Of a stretch of DNA of 64,000 nt, positions 17,048 to 26,886 are shown one piece after another; position 1 is the stretch's first letter, and every line of letters starts with the position of its first letter. A program made the translations under genes and the position numbers. The notes below the pieces were generated by a model that saw only the letters and a program-made list of their open reading frames with translations, was not told the DNA's origin and made no database searches. Source of the stretch: G963665005 sp963665005 (lineage in GTDB: Bacteria > Bacillota > Clostridia > Christensenellales > SZUA-584); assembly GCA_963665005.2 (NCBI GenBank), contig CAXXTQ010000001.1, positions 434,001 through 498,000 of the forward strand. The letters run 5' to 3'.

Positions 17048-19519
17048 TTGGATGAGAAAAGAAAATCTGTAATACCAATTGATATAGAAAATGAGATGAA
17101 AACGTCGTTTATTTCGTATGCAATGGCGGTTATTATAAACCGCGCACTGCCCGATGTACGCGACGGATTAAAGCCTGTTCACAGGCGTATACTTTATTCT
17201 ATGAGCGAGCTTGGGCTTTCGCCCGACAAACCGCACAGAAAAAGTGCGAGGATAGTCGGCGATGTGCTGGGTAAATACCATCCGCACGGAGACTCTGCCG
17301 TTTATATGGCGATGGTGCGCATGGCGCAGGATTTTTCTACGCGCCACATGCTCGTAAACGGGCACGGAAACTTCGGAAGCGTTGACGGCGACGCACCGGC
17401 CGCGATGAGATACACGGAAGCAAAGCTTTCTAAGATATCGATGGAGCTTTTGCGCGACATAGAAAAAAATACGGTGGATTTTTATCCTAACTTTGACGAA
17501 ACGCTTATGCAGCCCGTCGTACTGCCTACAAAATACCCTAACCTTTTAGTAAACGGCACGGGCGGTATCGCAGTCGGCATGGCAACAAACATACCTCCCC
17601 ATAACCTCGGTGAGGTCATAGATGCCGCCGTTTGCCTTATCGAGAACGAAGAAGCTACGGTGCACGATTTGATGCAGCATATAAAAGGCCCCGATTTTCC
17701 GACGGCAGGAATCATTATGGGCACAGCAGGATTAACGCAGGCGTACCACACGGGAAGAGGCAAGATTTGCGTAAGGGCAAGGGCGGAAATTGACGAATTT
17801 AAAGCGGGAAGACAGAGAATAATAGTCACAGAGCTTCCTTACCAGGTCAACAAAGCTTCGCTTATAATGCGTATAGCAGAGCTTGTGCAGGAAAAGAATA
17901 TAGAAGGTATATCCGATATAAGAGACGAGAGCGACAAACGCGGAATGCGTATTGTTATAGAGCTGAAAAGAGACGTGAACGCAAACGTCATACTAAACCG
18001 GCTTTATAAGCATACGCAGATGCAGGATACTTTCGGCGTTATTATGCTGGCGCTTGTAGACAGCGAGCCAAAAGTGCTCAATCTAAAGCAAATGCTTTTC
18101 CATTATCTCGAGCACCAAAAAGACGTTATTGTCAGGCGTACGCAATACGAGCTTGAAAGAGCGCAGGCACGGGCGCATATTTTAGAAGGGCTTATAATCG
18201 CTCTTGATAATATAGACGAGATAGTAGAGCTTATTAAAAAATCTCCCGACGCGCCTACCGCAAAAGCAAAATTGATAGAACGTTTTACGCTCAGCGACAA
18301 ACAGGCGCAGGCAATACTCGATATGCGTTTGCAAAGATTAACCGGTCTCGAAAGAGAAAAGATACAAGGCGAGTACGATAAACTGATAGAACAGATAGCT
18401 TATCTGCAGAGCATACTTGCAACTCCGCAGATGGTTCTTGATATAGTTAAAAGCGAAATGCTTGAAATAAAAGAAAAATACGCTGACAAAAGACGCACGG
18501 AAATAACTTTCTCAGCGGAAGAAATAGACTTAGACGAACTTATACAAGAAGAAGAAATGGTAGTAACGCTTACTCATTTCGGATATGTCAAGCGGCTGAA
18601 ATCGGACACTTACCGTACCCAGCGCCGCGGCGGAAGAGGAATTACCGGCCTTTCGACAAGAGAAGAAGATTTTGCCGAGCATGTTATGGTTACGTCTACG
18701 CACAGCAACTTGCTGTTCTTTACTAATATGGGAAAAGTGTACAGGCGAAAGTGCTACGAGCTTCCGGAGACTTCGCGAACGGCAAAAGGCATGGCTATAG
18801 TTAACCTGCTTCAGCTTGACGCGGGAGAGAAAGTCTCTGCCGTTTTCCCGATTTCGGATTTTAACGACGATACTATGCTTGTTATCGCTACAAGAGACGG
18901 CTTTATCAAAAAAACGATGGCAAGCGAATTCAAAAATATAAGGCAAAGCGGGCTTATTGCAATAAGCCTTCGCGAAGGCGACGAGCTTATAGGTGTGCTT
19001 GAGACAAGCGGGGAGGACGAGCTTATTTTGGGTACTGCCAATGGCATGTCTGTAAAATTCTCCGAAAAAGATGTGCGGCATATGGGAAGAACGGCAATGG
19101 GCGTAAAATCGGCTACACTGCGGCCGGGCGACAGCGTTGTCGGCATACAGATAGTTAAACCTGACAGCGAAGTGCTTGTTATCTCCGAAAACGGATACGG
19201 CAAACGTACGCCGATAGGTGAATACAAGCTTCAAAAAAGAGGCGGCATAGGCATAAAAACGCTGAAAATAACAGAAAAGACGGGCAATTTGTCGGCGCTC
19301 AATGTTGTTGACGGAAGCGAAGATATTATGCTTATAAACGATGCCGGAATCATCATTCGCATGAAGGTAGAAGAAATCAGCGTTTACGGCAGGGATACAC
19401 AGGGCGTAAAGCTTATGAATGTCGGCGAAGATACGAAAGTCGTGTCGGTTGCGCTTGCCCCTCCAGATGAAGACGAGTGCGATGATGAGCAGCAGGCACA
19501 GAGTGAGGATAACGAATAA
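17048..19519 (+). CDS. gyrA: DNA gyrase subunit A
   Basis: DNA-cleaving subunit of gyrase, 823 residues. The active-site tyrosine is in AAMRYTEAKLS (near residue 122); the quinolone-pocket helix reads HPHGDSAVYMAMVRMAQ with the usual Ser/Asp-type positions filled by S and Y. The C-terminal pinwheel contains the GyrA box in the form QRRGGRG, and the tail is very acidic. The start is a TTG with GAGGTG upstream; no better in-frame codon exists. Gyrase rather than topoisomerase IV is supported by the GyrA box and by the gyrB-gyrA order. Confidence 0.97.
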   Translation: MDEKRKSVIPIDIENEMKTSFISYAMAVIINRALPDVRDGLKPVHRRILYSMSELGLSPDKPHRKSARIVGDVLGKYHPHGDSAVYMAMVRMAQDFSTRHMLVNGHGNFGSVDGDAPAAMRYTEAKLSKISMELLRDIEKNTVDFYPNFDETLMQPVVLPTKYPNLLVNGTGGIAVGMATNIPPHNLGEVIDAAVCLIENEEATVHDLMQHIKGPDFPTAGIIMGTAGLTQAYHTGRGKICVRARAEIDEFKAGRQRIIVTELPYQVNKASLIMRIAELVQEKNIEGISDIRDESDKRGMRIVIELKRDVNANVILNRLYKHTQMQDTFGVIMLALVDSEPKVLNLKQMLFHYLEHQKDVIVRRTQYELERAQARAHILEGLIIALDNIDEIVELIKKSPDAPTAKAKLIERFTLSDKQAQAILDMRLQRLTGLEREKIQGEYDKLIEQIAYLQSILATPQMVLDIVKSEMLEIKEKYADKRRTEITFSAEEIDLDELIQEEEMVVTLTHFGYVKRLKSDTYRTQRRGGRGITGLSTREEDFAEHVMVTSTHSNLLFFTNMGKVYRRKCYELPETSRTAKGMAIVNLLQLDAGEKVSAVFPISDFNDDTMLVIATRDGFIKKTMASEFKNIRQSGLIAISLREGDELIGVLETSGEDELILGTANGMSVKFSEKDVRHMGRTAMGVKSATLRPGDSVVGIQIVKPDSEVLVISENGYGKRTPIGEYKLQKRGGIGIKTLKITEKTGNLSALNVVDGSEDIMLINDAGIIIRMKVEEISVYGRDTQGVKLMNVGEDTKVVSVALAPPDEDECDDEQQAQSEDNE

Positions 19520-19532
19520 ACGGTGAGCGATA

Positions 19533-20414
19533 TTGAGGTTTAGAAAAAAAAGATCTATACTTATCAAAAAAAAGCATATTCGTATTGCCGTAATAGTTTT
19601 AGCTTTGCTTATCGCTTTGATTACGATAATACTCGTTGTTTCCGCTAACAAAAAATTAGCGGAAAAACAAAAAGCAATAGACAATATTACATCGCAAGGC
19701 GTAATAAAAGTCGGGCTTCGCGGGGATATCGGGGCGCTTTGCACGTATGATACTGACCGGGAAATATACGAAGGGCTGGAAAAAGACTTAGCCGACGAGC
19801 TTATATCGCGCCTTTTTGAACAGGATATACTTGTAGAGTTCGTGAATGTAAACTCCGAGACGAAAAATGCTATGTTAAGAGTCGGCGATGCTGATATCTC
19901 TTTCGGCGCTTCTCTTTTTCAGGATACGAGCGGTATAGTATATTCGAATTCGTATTATTCTGATGGCTGCGCTTTTCTTGTTATGCAGGGGAGCACGGAA
20001 AGCGAGGCCGGCTTAGAAGGAAAAACAATAGCAATAATACAAGGTTCGCTGCCGGCAAGCGAGACGAGTGATAAAAATGAACTTACAAAACTTGAAAGCT
20101 ATTTAAAAGCGCATGAGATAGATGCGGTGTTAAAGAAATACGCGTCTTACCCCGAGGCTGTAGAGGCTCTTGATGCGGGTTTTGTAGACGCTGTGTGCGC
20201 AAACGAAATATTTTTAAAAATATACGGTAAAAAGGGTATGCTGATATTGCCCGAAAGGTTTATACCTAACGATTTTTGCGTGGCGGTAAGAGAACCGCTC
20301 GAAAAATTTCGCGATGTTATTAACGATACTTTGCTAATTATGCAAAAAGACGGTACAATGGATGCACTTATCAGTAAATGGAACCTTGTTAATTATGCTG
20401 CGCTGGGAGAATAA
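19533..20414 (+). CDS. Membrane-tethered solute-binding protein (SBP_bac_3-like)
   Basis: A 293-residue protein starting 13 bp after gyrA with TTG and GGTGA. A basic stretch and one membrane helix (about residues 17-41) replace the usual lipoprotein signal. The rest has the type II periplasmic binding fold of polar-amino-acid receptors: VIKVGLRGDIGALCTYD, EGLEKDLADELISRL, a hinge region around AIIQGSLPASET, and AVREPLEKFRDVIND near the end. No permease or ATPase gene is adjacent, so it may be a receptor or part of a scattered transporter. Family call is good; ligand unknown. Confidence 0.82.
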   Translation: MRFRKKRSILIKKKHIRIAVIVLALLIALITIILVVSANKKLAEKQKAIDNITSQGVIKVGLRGDIGALCTYDTDREIYEGLEKDLADELISRLFEQDILVEFVNVNSETKNAMLRVGDADISFGASLFQDTSGIVYSNSYYSDGCAFLVMQGSTESEAGLEGKTIAIIQGSLPASETSDKNELTKLESYLKAHEIDAVLKKYASYPEAVEALDAGFVDAVCANEIFLKIYGKKGMLILPERFIPNDFCVAVREPLEKFRDVINDTLLIMQKDGTMDALISKWNLVNYAALGE

Positions 20415-20452
20415 CCGGCTAAGGTGTTGATGAGTTTTTCGGAGGTAAATAA

Positions 20453-22354
20453 ATGAAAAGCGGACTTATACGCGTTGCGGCGGCTGTGCCGGAAGTAGCC
20501 GTCGGCAATCTAAAAAAGAATAAAGATAATATTGCGGATATGATAATGGACGCGCAGGCTAAAAAGATAAGCATAATTGCATTTCCTGAGCTTTGTATTA
20601 CTTCATATACTTTAGGAGACCTATTTCGCCAGAGAAGCATACTCGAACAAAGCGTCGAAACGTTAAAACAGCTAACAGAGCAGACAAAGCATACAAATAT
20701 ACTTGCTATAGTCGGCATGCCTGTTTTTTCGTCGGATAAACTATATAATGCCGCAGTTGTGTTTCAGTCGGGCAGAATTCTGGGTATAGTGCCAAAAGCT
20801 TATATACCGAATTATTCGGAATATTATGAGCAGAGGTGGTTTTCTTCCGGTTTGGATATTATTGGGCAAAATGTTAACATTGCGGGGCAGAATGTGCCGT
20901 TTGGCACCGATGTTCTCTTTGAATGCGAACAGATAAGAGAACTTGTGATAGGCGTTGAGCTGTGCGAAGATTTATGGGTGCCTTTTCCGCCGCACGCTTA
21001 TCAGGCTATGGCGGGTGCGACGCTTTGCTTTAACATATCGGCAAGCAACGAGCTGGCTGGAAAGAGCGAATACCGTCAGGAAATGATAAAGCAGGAATCG
21101 GGAAGATACGTCTGCGGCTTTGTATACATTTCTGCAGGGCCGGGAGAATCGACGACTGACGCAGTTTTTGGCGGGCATTCGGTACTGGCCGAAAACGGAA
21201 ATCTTCTCCGGAGCTCTGAACGTTTTTCGTTTGAAAAGCATATGAGCATAAGCGAGTTTGATATGCACAGGCTTTCTCATGACAGAATATTAAAGAATAC
21301 GTTTATTGCGCAGGCTTCGGAAAGAAATTACCGAAAGGTATATTTTAACGCCGAGGAAACTGTGCCCGAATACAGAAAGATAGATAAAATGCCTTTTGTG
21401 CCGGGCGATAAGCAGCAAAGGGATATAAGGTGCAAAGAGGTATTTAATATACAGGTTACCGCGCTAAAGCGCAGGCTGCTGCATACCAAAAGCAAAAGCA
21501 TGGTAATAGGCGTGTCTGGTGGGCTCGATTCTGCGCTAGCGTTGATGGTAGCGTGCGAAGCCGCCGCTAGCGCAGGGCTGAAAAAAGACGCTGTTATAGG
21601 CGTTGTTATGCCCGGCTTTGGAAGCACGGATGCTACTCAGAACCTAGCAAGAAGGCTGGTAAAAGCAACGGGCGCCCGCCTTAAAGAAATTAGCATTGTA
21701 AAAGCGGCTAAAGCGCATCTTGAAGATTTAGGGCACGGCGGACAGGCGGATATAACATATGAAAACGCGCAGGCCAGAGAACGCACTCAGGTGCTTATGG
21801 ATCTTGCGAACCAGGAGAAAGGTTTTGTTGTGGGCACGGGCGATCTTTCAGAGCTCGCGCTTGGTTTCTGCACTTATGCCGGAGACCAGATATCGATGTA
21901 CGGAGTAAACGCAGGCGTTGCGAAAACGCTTATAAAACAAATTGTGCTTTACGTTTCAAGAGAAGATAAAAAACTTTTTGAAATAGCGCAAGAGATAGTA
22001 TCCATACCCCCTTCGCCCGAGCTTTTGCCACAAAGCGGCAAAGACGAGCGTCAGGATACGCAAAAACAGATAGGCCCTTACGATTTGAATGATTTTTTCA
22101 TGTATTATATACTGCGGTTCGAGATGTCGCCGAAAAAAGTATTGCTTCTTGCAAAAACCGCGTTCAATGAGTATTCAGACGACCAGATAAAGCAGCAGCT
22201 TAAAAAATTCTACAAGAGGTTTTTCGCTTCGCAGTTTAAACGTTCCTGCATGCCCGACGGCCCCAAAGTCGGAAGCGTATCTCTTTCTCCCCGCGGAGAC
22301 TGGCGTATGCCGTCCGACGCAGAAGCGGATATGTGGCTTGCGGAGCTTGAATAA
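20453..22354 (+). CDS. nadE: NAD+ synthase, glutamine-hydrolysing
   Basis: Last step of NAD synthesis: deamido-NAD plus glutamine and ATP to NAD. 633 residues. N-terminal nitrilase-like glutaminase with Glu (FPELCIT), Lys (PKAYIPN) and nucleophilic Cys (GVELCEDLW). The C-terminal synthetase carries the PP-loop GVSGGLDSALAL at about residue 350 and the KDERQDTQKQIGPYDLNDFF segment. GGAGG lies 7 nt from the ATG. A strong terminator follows. It ends the remB-gyrBA-SBP cluster. Confidence 0.95.
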   Translation: MKSGLIRVAAAVPEVAVGNLKKNKDNIADMIMDAQAKKISIIAFPELCITSYTLGDLFRQRSILEQSVETLKQLTEQTKHTNILAIVGMPVFSSDKLYNAAVVFQSGRILGIVPKAYIPNYSEYYEQRWFSSGLDIIGQNVNIAGQNVPFGTDVLFECEQIRELVIGVELCEDLWVPFPPHAYQAMAGATLCFNISASNELAGKSEYRQEMIKQESGRYVCGFVYISAGPGESTTDAVFGGHSVLAENGNLLRSSERFSFEKHMSISEFDMHRLSHDRILKNTFIAQASERNYRKVYFNAEETVPEYRKIDKMPFVPGDKQQRDIRCKEVFNIQVTALKRRLLHTKSKSMVIGVSGGLDSALALMVACEAAASAGLKKDAVIGVVMPGFGSTDATQNLARRLVKATGARLKEISIVKAAKAHLEDLGHGGQADITYENAQARERTQVLMDLANQEKGFVVGTGDLSELALGFCTYAGDQISMYGVNAGVAKTLIKQIVLYVSREDKKLFEIAQEIVSIPPSPELLPQSGKDERQDTQKQIGPYDLNDFFMYYILRFEMSPKKVLLLAKTAFNEYSDDQIKQQLKKFYKRFFASQFKRSCMPDGPKVGSVSLSPRGDWRMPSDAEADMWLAELE

Positions 22355-22373
22355 TAATAAAAAAATATTTAAA

Positions 22374-22409
22374 AAAACCCCGAAAAACTATCAGCCTTCG
22401 GGGTTTTTT
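22374..22409. terminator. Bidirectional terminator after nadE
   Basis: Stem AAAACCCCGAA/TTCGGGGTTTT with a 12-nt loop, flanked by A and T runs; between nadE (+) and the FMN-binding gene (-). Confidence 0.8.
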
Positions 22410-22433
22410 ATTATCAATTTATATTTTGCCCGC

Positions 22434-22829
22434 TTATTTATTTGTTAATGCGTTTTGTATCGCCAGAAGTATAACTTTGCTGCTTGTTGTGGCTCCCGAG
22501 ATTGCATCAACATTAAGCGATTGCGCTTTTATCACAGACTCGGTAATTTCTTCGGCTGAGCTTCCCTGTCCGTTTTTATGTTCGAGCAATTCTATTTTAG
22601 TGATCGCATGGTCTTTGATTGTCACTTGCGTCTTTACAGAAACGGGAAACGCCGAGTAACTGCCTGTATAAACCCCGTCATCTATCAGCGAAAGGTCGGT
22701 ATCGGTTATAACCTGATTATTAAGAGCTTCATGGTTTTTTTCTATCTGAGATACGAATATAAAGCCGGCAGAAACCAGGGTAATAATAAATCCCAGTACT
22801 ATCAAAAGCACGATACATTTTTTCTTCAA
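22434..22829 (-). CDS. Membrane-anchored FMN-binding domain protein
   Basis: A 131-residue protein with one N-terminal membrane helix (residues 5-26) and an extracellular FMN_bind domain. It ends with the motif SGATTSS, in which the second Thr is the site of covalent FMN attachment in RnfG/NqrC-type proteins. The start is TTG with AAGGAG upstream. Such single-domain proteins receive FMN from an ApbE transferase and can take part in extracellular electron transfer. There is no rnf cluster in the window. The redox partner is unknown. Confidence 0.85.
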   Translation of the reverse strand: MKKKCIVLLIVLGFIITLVSAGFIFVSQIEKNHEALNNQVITDTDLSLIDDGVYTGSYSAFPVSVKTQVTIKDHAITKIELLEHKNGQGSSAEEITESVIKAQSLNVDAISGATTSSKVILLAIQNALTNK

Positions 22830-22930
22830 TATTCTTTCTCCTTAGGCTTTATAAAATCTGAAATTAGTTTAAAATGTATTTATATGGTATAACAAGAAGC
22901 AGGCAAATGCAAGCCGCAAAATACCGATAA

Positions 22931-22958
22931 AAACCCCTGTGAGCATTCACAGGGGTTT
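22931..22958 (-). terminator. Terminator of the DUF4064-like gene
   Basis: Perfect 12-bp stem (AAACCCCTGTGA/TCACAGGGGTTT) with a 4-nt loop, followed on the minus strand by TTTT. Confidence 0.85.
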
Positions 22959-22984
22959 CATAAAAAACTTCTTAATTTTTCTTA

Positions 22985-23359
22985 TTATGCTACGGGTGCT
23001 TTTTTTACAGCAGCCATAATTCCGCCCGTCAGAAGAAGAGCAGCAGAGAAGAGTGCATACCAGCCGCCTACAAATATGCAGATTACCGAAAGCCCGCCTG
23101 CAACAATAAGAATGATTCCGCCCGATTTGATGTTTTTATTCAGCTTAGATGCTCCGATAAATCCGAGTATGAATGACGCAAGAGAAAGAATAACAGCAAT
23201 AATTGAACCAGCAATTAAAGCACCTCCGCCATAACCTATACCAAAAGAACCAAAAAAGCTAATGAAAATTCCAAAGACAAGAGTGAGAATGAAAACAATG
23301 ATGCCGATAATTGCGCCTATTAATCCGAGTGTAAATTCTGCTTTATAAGCTTTTTCCAT
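22985..23359 (-). CDS. Small four-helix membrane protein, DUF4064-like
   Basis: A 124-residue, very hydrophobic protein with about four membrane helices and a glycine-rich loop (FGIGYGGGALIAG). Helix arrangement and the motif ASKLNKN resemble the DUF4064 family of Bacillota membrane proteins of unknown function. GGAGG precedes the ATG by 7 nt. It is flanked by its own terminator, and a 227-bp gap upstream contains the LCP gene's terminator. Confidence 0.75.
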   Translation of the reverse strand: MEKAYKAEFTLGLIGAIIGIIVFILTLVFGIFISFFGSFGIGYGGGALIAGSIIAVILSLASFILGFIGASKLNKNIKSGGIILIVAGGLSVICIFVGGWYALFSAALLLTGGIMAAVKKAPVA

Positions 23360-23547
23360 TATAATACCTCCGTAAAAAATTAATTAGTGCATAGGTTATA
23401 TTCCTATGTATTTATAGCAATAATATACCAATAAATAAACAAATGCAAGATATGTCGAATAAACTAACAAAAACTTAAATATTACGCTGATTTTTGTAAC
23501 AAATTCTCACTTAAAAAACTTAGCATTTTATAACGGATAATAAAAAA

Positions 23548-23571
23548 GCCACAGATTAAAAAGTCTGCGGC
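23548..23571 (-). terminator. Terminator of the LCP gene
   Basis: Minus-strand stem GCCGCAGA/TCTGTGGC (one G-U pair) with an 8-nt loop, followed by TTTTTT. Confidence 0.75.
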
Positions 23572-23586
23572 AAAAACATAGCTTTT

Positions 23587-24702
23587 TTAAGAAACTTCGT
23601 TATAATAGACATCGAGAAGAAGCTGCAGTGTAGCCTCTTCGTCATGAATTTGAACATTCGAACCGTGTATTGTCTTGCCCGTTGTGGGCACTGTAATGTT
23701 TTCTATAGAATCAATATCCGTTTTCATAAGAATTTTTGCAAAATCGACCATTTGGTTTGTAGAAAGGTTAGTCCAAACATATTTCTGCAAATCATCATAA
23801 AGATTAAGTATAATATCTGCGGCGCCCATATCTTTTATAGTTTTTGCCAGTGCAAGCATAAACTTTTGCTGCCTTCTTGCTCTGTCGAGGTCTCCGCCGG
23901 CGCCGTGCCTCGTTCTTACATATAATTCGGCGTTGCTGTATTTTAAAAGTACAGTCTGTCCTTTGCTGCCAACTCCCGAAATTCCTCTTTCTAATGTAAC
24001 CTCTACGCCGCCTACAGAAGACGCGACTTTTGGAATACCGTCCATATCTATACCTGCGTAAAGGTATACGGGAACATCAAGCGTAAAATCGAGCGAATCT
24101 TCTAACTCGCAGCGCCTTTCCAAAAACATTTCCACGCATGCCATAGCATTCTGGTATGAATATTTTGTTGCGCCCCCGCCGTATGAATAAGCGGCGTTTA
24201 TCTTATCTCGCCCGGTTTTTTCGATTTCTCCGTTATTTTCGTCTATCCAGTACATTGTTGTATAAGTGTCTCTGGGTATTGAGATAAGTGTAGCTTTGTT
24301 TGTCTTGGTATCAACCGCACATACCATTAACATATCACTTCTGTAGCCCATCATTTTTACCTTGCGCTCTGTATCGGTGTCTATTCCCAGAAAGAGAAGG
24401 TTTACGATATTTTCGTTTTTCTCGTATTTCTTTCCGTTATACTCTATACAATTAGAATTTTCTTCCGGCTCATTTGGAAGAACAATGCCTTCTTGTTCAT
24501 TTGAAGCTGCCTGTGCTATGTTTTCTTCTCTGGGATCTAAAAAGAGCGAGCCGGAGCCGTCGTCTGTTAATATACCGTATAATATATAAACGGAGACGCC
24601 GGTTGCAACAATCAGAACACAAAATGCAATGAGCAATATCTTTAAAGCTTTGTGATTTTTATTTTTTGGCTGCTGAGTCTCTTCATAACCTCGAATTTCC
24701 AA
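23587..24702 (-). CDS. LCP-family (LytR-CpsA-Psr) cell-wall polymer ligase
   Basis: A 371-residue type II membrane protein; LCP enzymes transfer undecaprenyl-linked glycopolymers to peptidoglycan outside the cell. One membrane helix (about residues 19-43) is followed by a Glu-rich linker and the LCP domain: LLFLGIDTDTERKVKMMGYRSDMLMV, LISIPRDTYT, and the RTRHGAGGDLDRARRQQKFM motif with the phosphate-binding arginines. Start is TTG with GGGAG upstream. It lies 35 bp downstream of mreB's stop region, so envelope genes cluster here. Confidence 0.92.
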   Translation of the reverse strand: MEIRGYEETQQPKNKNHKALKILLIAFCVLIVATGVSVYILYGILTDDGSGSLFLDPREENIAQAASNEQEGIVLPNEPEENSNCIEYNGKKYEKNENIVNLLFLGIDTDTERKVKMMGYRSDMLMVCAVDTKTNKATLISIPRDTYTTMYWIDENNGEIEKTGRDKINAAYSYGGGATKYSYQNAMACVEMFLERRCELEDSLDFTLDVPVYLYAGIDMDGIPKVASSVGGVEVTLERGISGVGSKGQTVLLKYSNAELYVRTRHGAGGDLDRARRQQKFMLALAKTIKDMGAADIILNLYDDLQKYVWTNLSTNQMVDFAKILMKTDIDSIENITVPTTGKTIHGSNVQIHDEEATLQLLLDVYYNEVS

Positions 24703-24736
24703 CTTCTATCTCCCAAAATCTAAAATAAAATGATTA

Positions 24737-25780
24737 TTAATAATTATCGTAATAATCTCCGCGCCTATAATCGTATACGGTGCCGTTGGTATAAAGGTCT
24801 ACATTATCAAGCGCCATTCCCGTACCTATAGCAACACACGAAATTGCGTCTTCGGTAACATAGCAAGGCAAACCTGTTTTTTCGCTGAGAAGCCTGTCAA
24901 GGCCGTATAATAGCGAACCGCCGCCTGTCATGCAAATGCCGTTTTCCGCAACGTCCGAGGATAATTCGGGCGGTATGCGTTCAAGCACGCCGTGAAGAGT
25001 TTCCATCATTGCGTTCAGAGGCTCTTCAAGCGCTTCAATCGTTTCGTTAGAACTTAAGGTTACCATCTTTGGAAGGCCGGAGATAAGGTTTCTTCCTGCA
25101 ACTTCCATATATATCTGCTCTTTACGAGGAAAAGCGCTGCCTATATTGATCTTTATATCTTCTGCAGTTCTTTCGCCTATGAGCATGTTATGTTTCTTTT
25201 TCATATAACGTACGAGCGCTTCATCAAATTTATCGCCCGCAACTTTTACAGAGTCGCTGATTACTATTCCGCCGAGTGAGATTACCGCTATGTCGGTAGT
25301 ACCGCCGCCGATATCTATTATCATATTTCCGTACGGCGCGCTTATATCTATACCCGCACCGATAGCCGCCGCCATTGGTTCTTCAATAAGGCCGGTATGC
25401 CTGGCTCCCGCTTCTTCTGTTGCCTCTATTACCGAGCGCCTCTCAACCTCGGTTACGCCCGAAGGCACGCATACTATAACTCTCGGTTTAAAAAACAGCT
25501 TTCTTCCTACAACTTTGCGCAGGAAATAACGAAGCATTCTTTCGGTATCGTGGAAATTTGATATAACACCGTTGCGCAAAGGCCGCACGGCCACGATATT
25601 GCCCGGTGTTCTTCCAAGCATTACGCGCGCTTCTTCTCCTATCGCCAGCATCTCCCCCGTGTTTCTGTTTACAGCAACAACGGAAGGCTCGCGGAGTACT
25701 ATGCCTTTACCTTTAACATAAACTAGAACACTCGCGGTTCCAAGATCTATTCCTACATCATTAAATTCAAATAAGCCCAT
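24737..25780 (-). CDS. mreB: MreB/Mbl rod-shape actin homologue
   Basis: Bacterial actin that organises lateral wall synthesis on the inner membrane. 347 residues with actin phosphate loops (VGIDLGTASVLVYV; IDIGGGTTDIAVIS) and the adenosine motif CMTGGGSLLYGLD. Compared with standard MreB it has a short tyrosine-rich tail (YDYRRGDYYDNY). No mreC, mreD or minCD genes are adjacent, which fits an mbl-type stand-alone gene; mreB and mbl cannot be separated by eye. Confidence 0.93.
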   Translation of the reverse strand: MGLFEFNDVGIDLGTASVLVYVKGKGIVLREPSVVAVNRNTGEMLAIGEEARVMLGRTPGNIVAVRPLRNGVISNFHDTERMLRYFLRKVVGRKLFFKPRVIVCVPSGVTEVERRSVIEATEEAGARHTGLIEEPMAAAIGAGIDISAPYGNMIIDIGGGTTDIAVISLGGIVISDSVKVAGDKFDEALVRYMKKKHNMLIGERTAEDIKINIGSAFPRKEQIYMEVAGRNLISGLPKMVTLSSNETIEALEEPLNAMMETLHGVLERIPPELSSDVAENGICMTGGGSLLYGLDRLLSEKTGLPCYVTEDAISCVAIGTGMALDNVDLYTNGTVYDYRRGDYYDNY

Positions 25781-25896
25781 CTATTTATAACGCTCCCCTT
25801 ACGATTATTTACCACTACACTGCATACGCAGACTAACATATACTATAATACAAATAAAGTTTTTTTTCAACCTTGATTATTTTGTTCATTTTTTAT

Positions 25897-26886
25897 TTAC
25901 TTTTGCCGAAATTCGCTGAAGTTTACGTCAGGAAAACAATCGGAAAGCAATCGCTCCAAATCGTCCAAAGCATTGATTTTTACTGCTGCCTGTCTTACTT
26001 TCGCGGCGTCTTTTATTCCTTTGAGATACCATGCCGCATGCTTTCTTATTTGTTTTATTGCGAGCCGTTCGCCTTTTAAATCTGCGCTTAAAACCGCCTG
26101 GCATAAAAGCGCTTTTGCCTTTTGTTCGGGCGCCGCTTTTGGCAGCTGCTGCCCCGAGTTTAAAAGGTAAAGTATTTCCCTAAAGATAAATGGGTTGCCA
26201 AGCGCCCCTCGTGCTACCATGACGGCATCACAGCCCGTTTCTTTTAGCATATCTAAGGCATCGCCGGCGCAAAATATATCGCCGTTTCCTATAACGGGTA
26301 TACGAACTGCTTTTTTTACTTTTGCTATTATTTCATTGTCCGATTTGCCGCTGTAAAACTGCTGTCTTGTGCGTCCGTGCACAGCCACGGCGGCCGCGCC
26401 CGACTCTTCCGCCATTTTTGCGAATTCTACGGCGTTAATGCTGTTTTCGTCCCATCCTTTGCGAAATTTTACCGTTACGGGCAGCGCGGATTTTTTTACC
26501 GCCGCTTTTATTATTTTAGAAGCGAGAGGAAGGTTTTTCATAAGAGCGCACCCTTCGCCGTTTTTCGTGATTTTCGGCGCGGGACAGCCCATGTTGATGT
26601 CAAAAAGAGAGGTTTTTTGCGCGTACTTATCGTAAAGAAGCTCTATGCTCTGCTCTAAAGATTCTATGTCGCTTGTAAATAGCTGTACTCCGAAAACATC
26701 TTCTGACGGTGCGGGAGATAAAAGCTCGGCGGTTTTTTTAGATCCGTATTTTAAGCCTTTTGTGCTTACCATCTCGGTATATGTAAAACCGGCGCCCTGC
26801 TCAATGCAAATTTGCCGGAAAGCAGCGTCGGTAATGCCCGCCATGGGAGCAAGAAAAATGTTATTTTTAGCACGTGCGAATTTCAT
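25897..26886 (-). CDS. dusB: tRNA-dihydrouridine synthase
   Basis: FMN-dependent reduction of uridine in tRNA D-loops. 329 residues: TIM-barrel start IFLAPMAGITDAAFR, catalytic cysteine in INMGCPAPKI, FMN-phosphate sites VHGRTRQQFYSG and IGNGDI. The arrangement matches bacterial DusB. Its ATG shares one base with the stop of the 214-residue membrane gene upstream (TAATG), so the pair is translationally coupled. Confidence 0.92.
   Translation of the reverse strand: MKFARAKNNIFLAPMAGITDAAFRQICIEQGAGFTYTEMVSTKGLKYGSKKTAELLSPAPSEDVFGVQLFTSDIESLEQSIELLYDKYAQKTSLFDINMGCPAPKITKNGEGCALMKNLPLASKIIKAAVKKSALPVTVKFRKGWDENSINAVEFAKMAEESGAAAVAVHGRTRQQFYSGKSDNEIIAKVKKAVRIPVIGNGDIFCAGDALDMLKETGCDAVMVARGALGNPFIFREILYLLNSGQQLPKAAPEQKAKALLCQAVLSADLKGERLAIKQIRKHAAWYLKGIKDAAKVRQAAVKINALDDLERLLSDCFPDVNFSEFRQK

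Noticed and set aside
18530..19744. Long minus-strand open frame (404 codons) opposite gyrA
   Set aside because: It is antisense to the conserved gyrA and the start of the next gene, rich in Cys/His/Tyr like other shadow frames, and lacks a start site.
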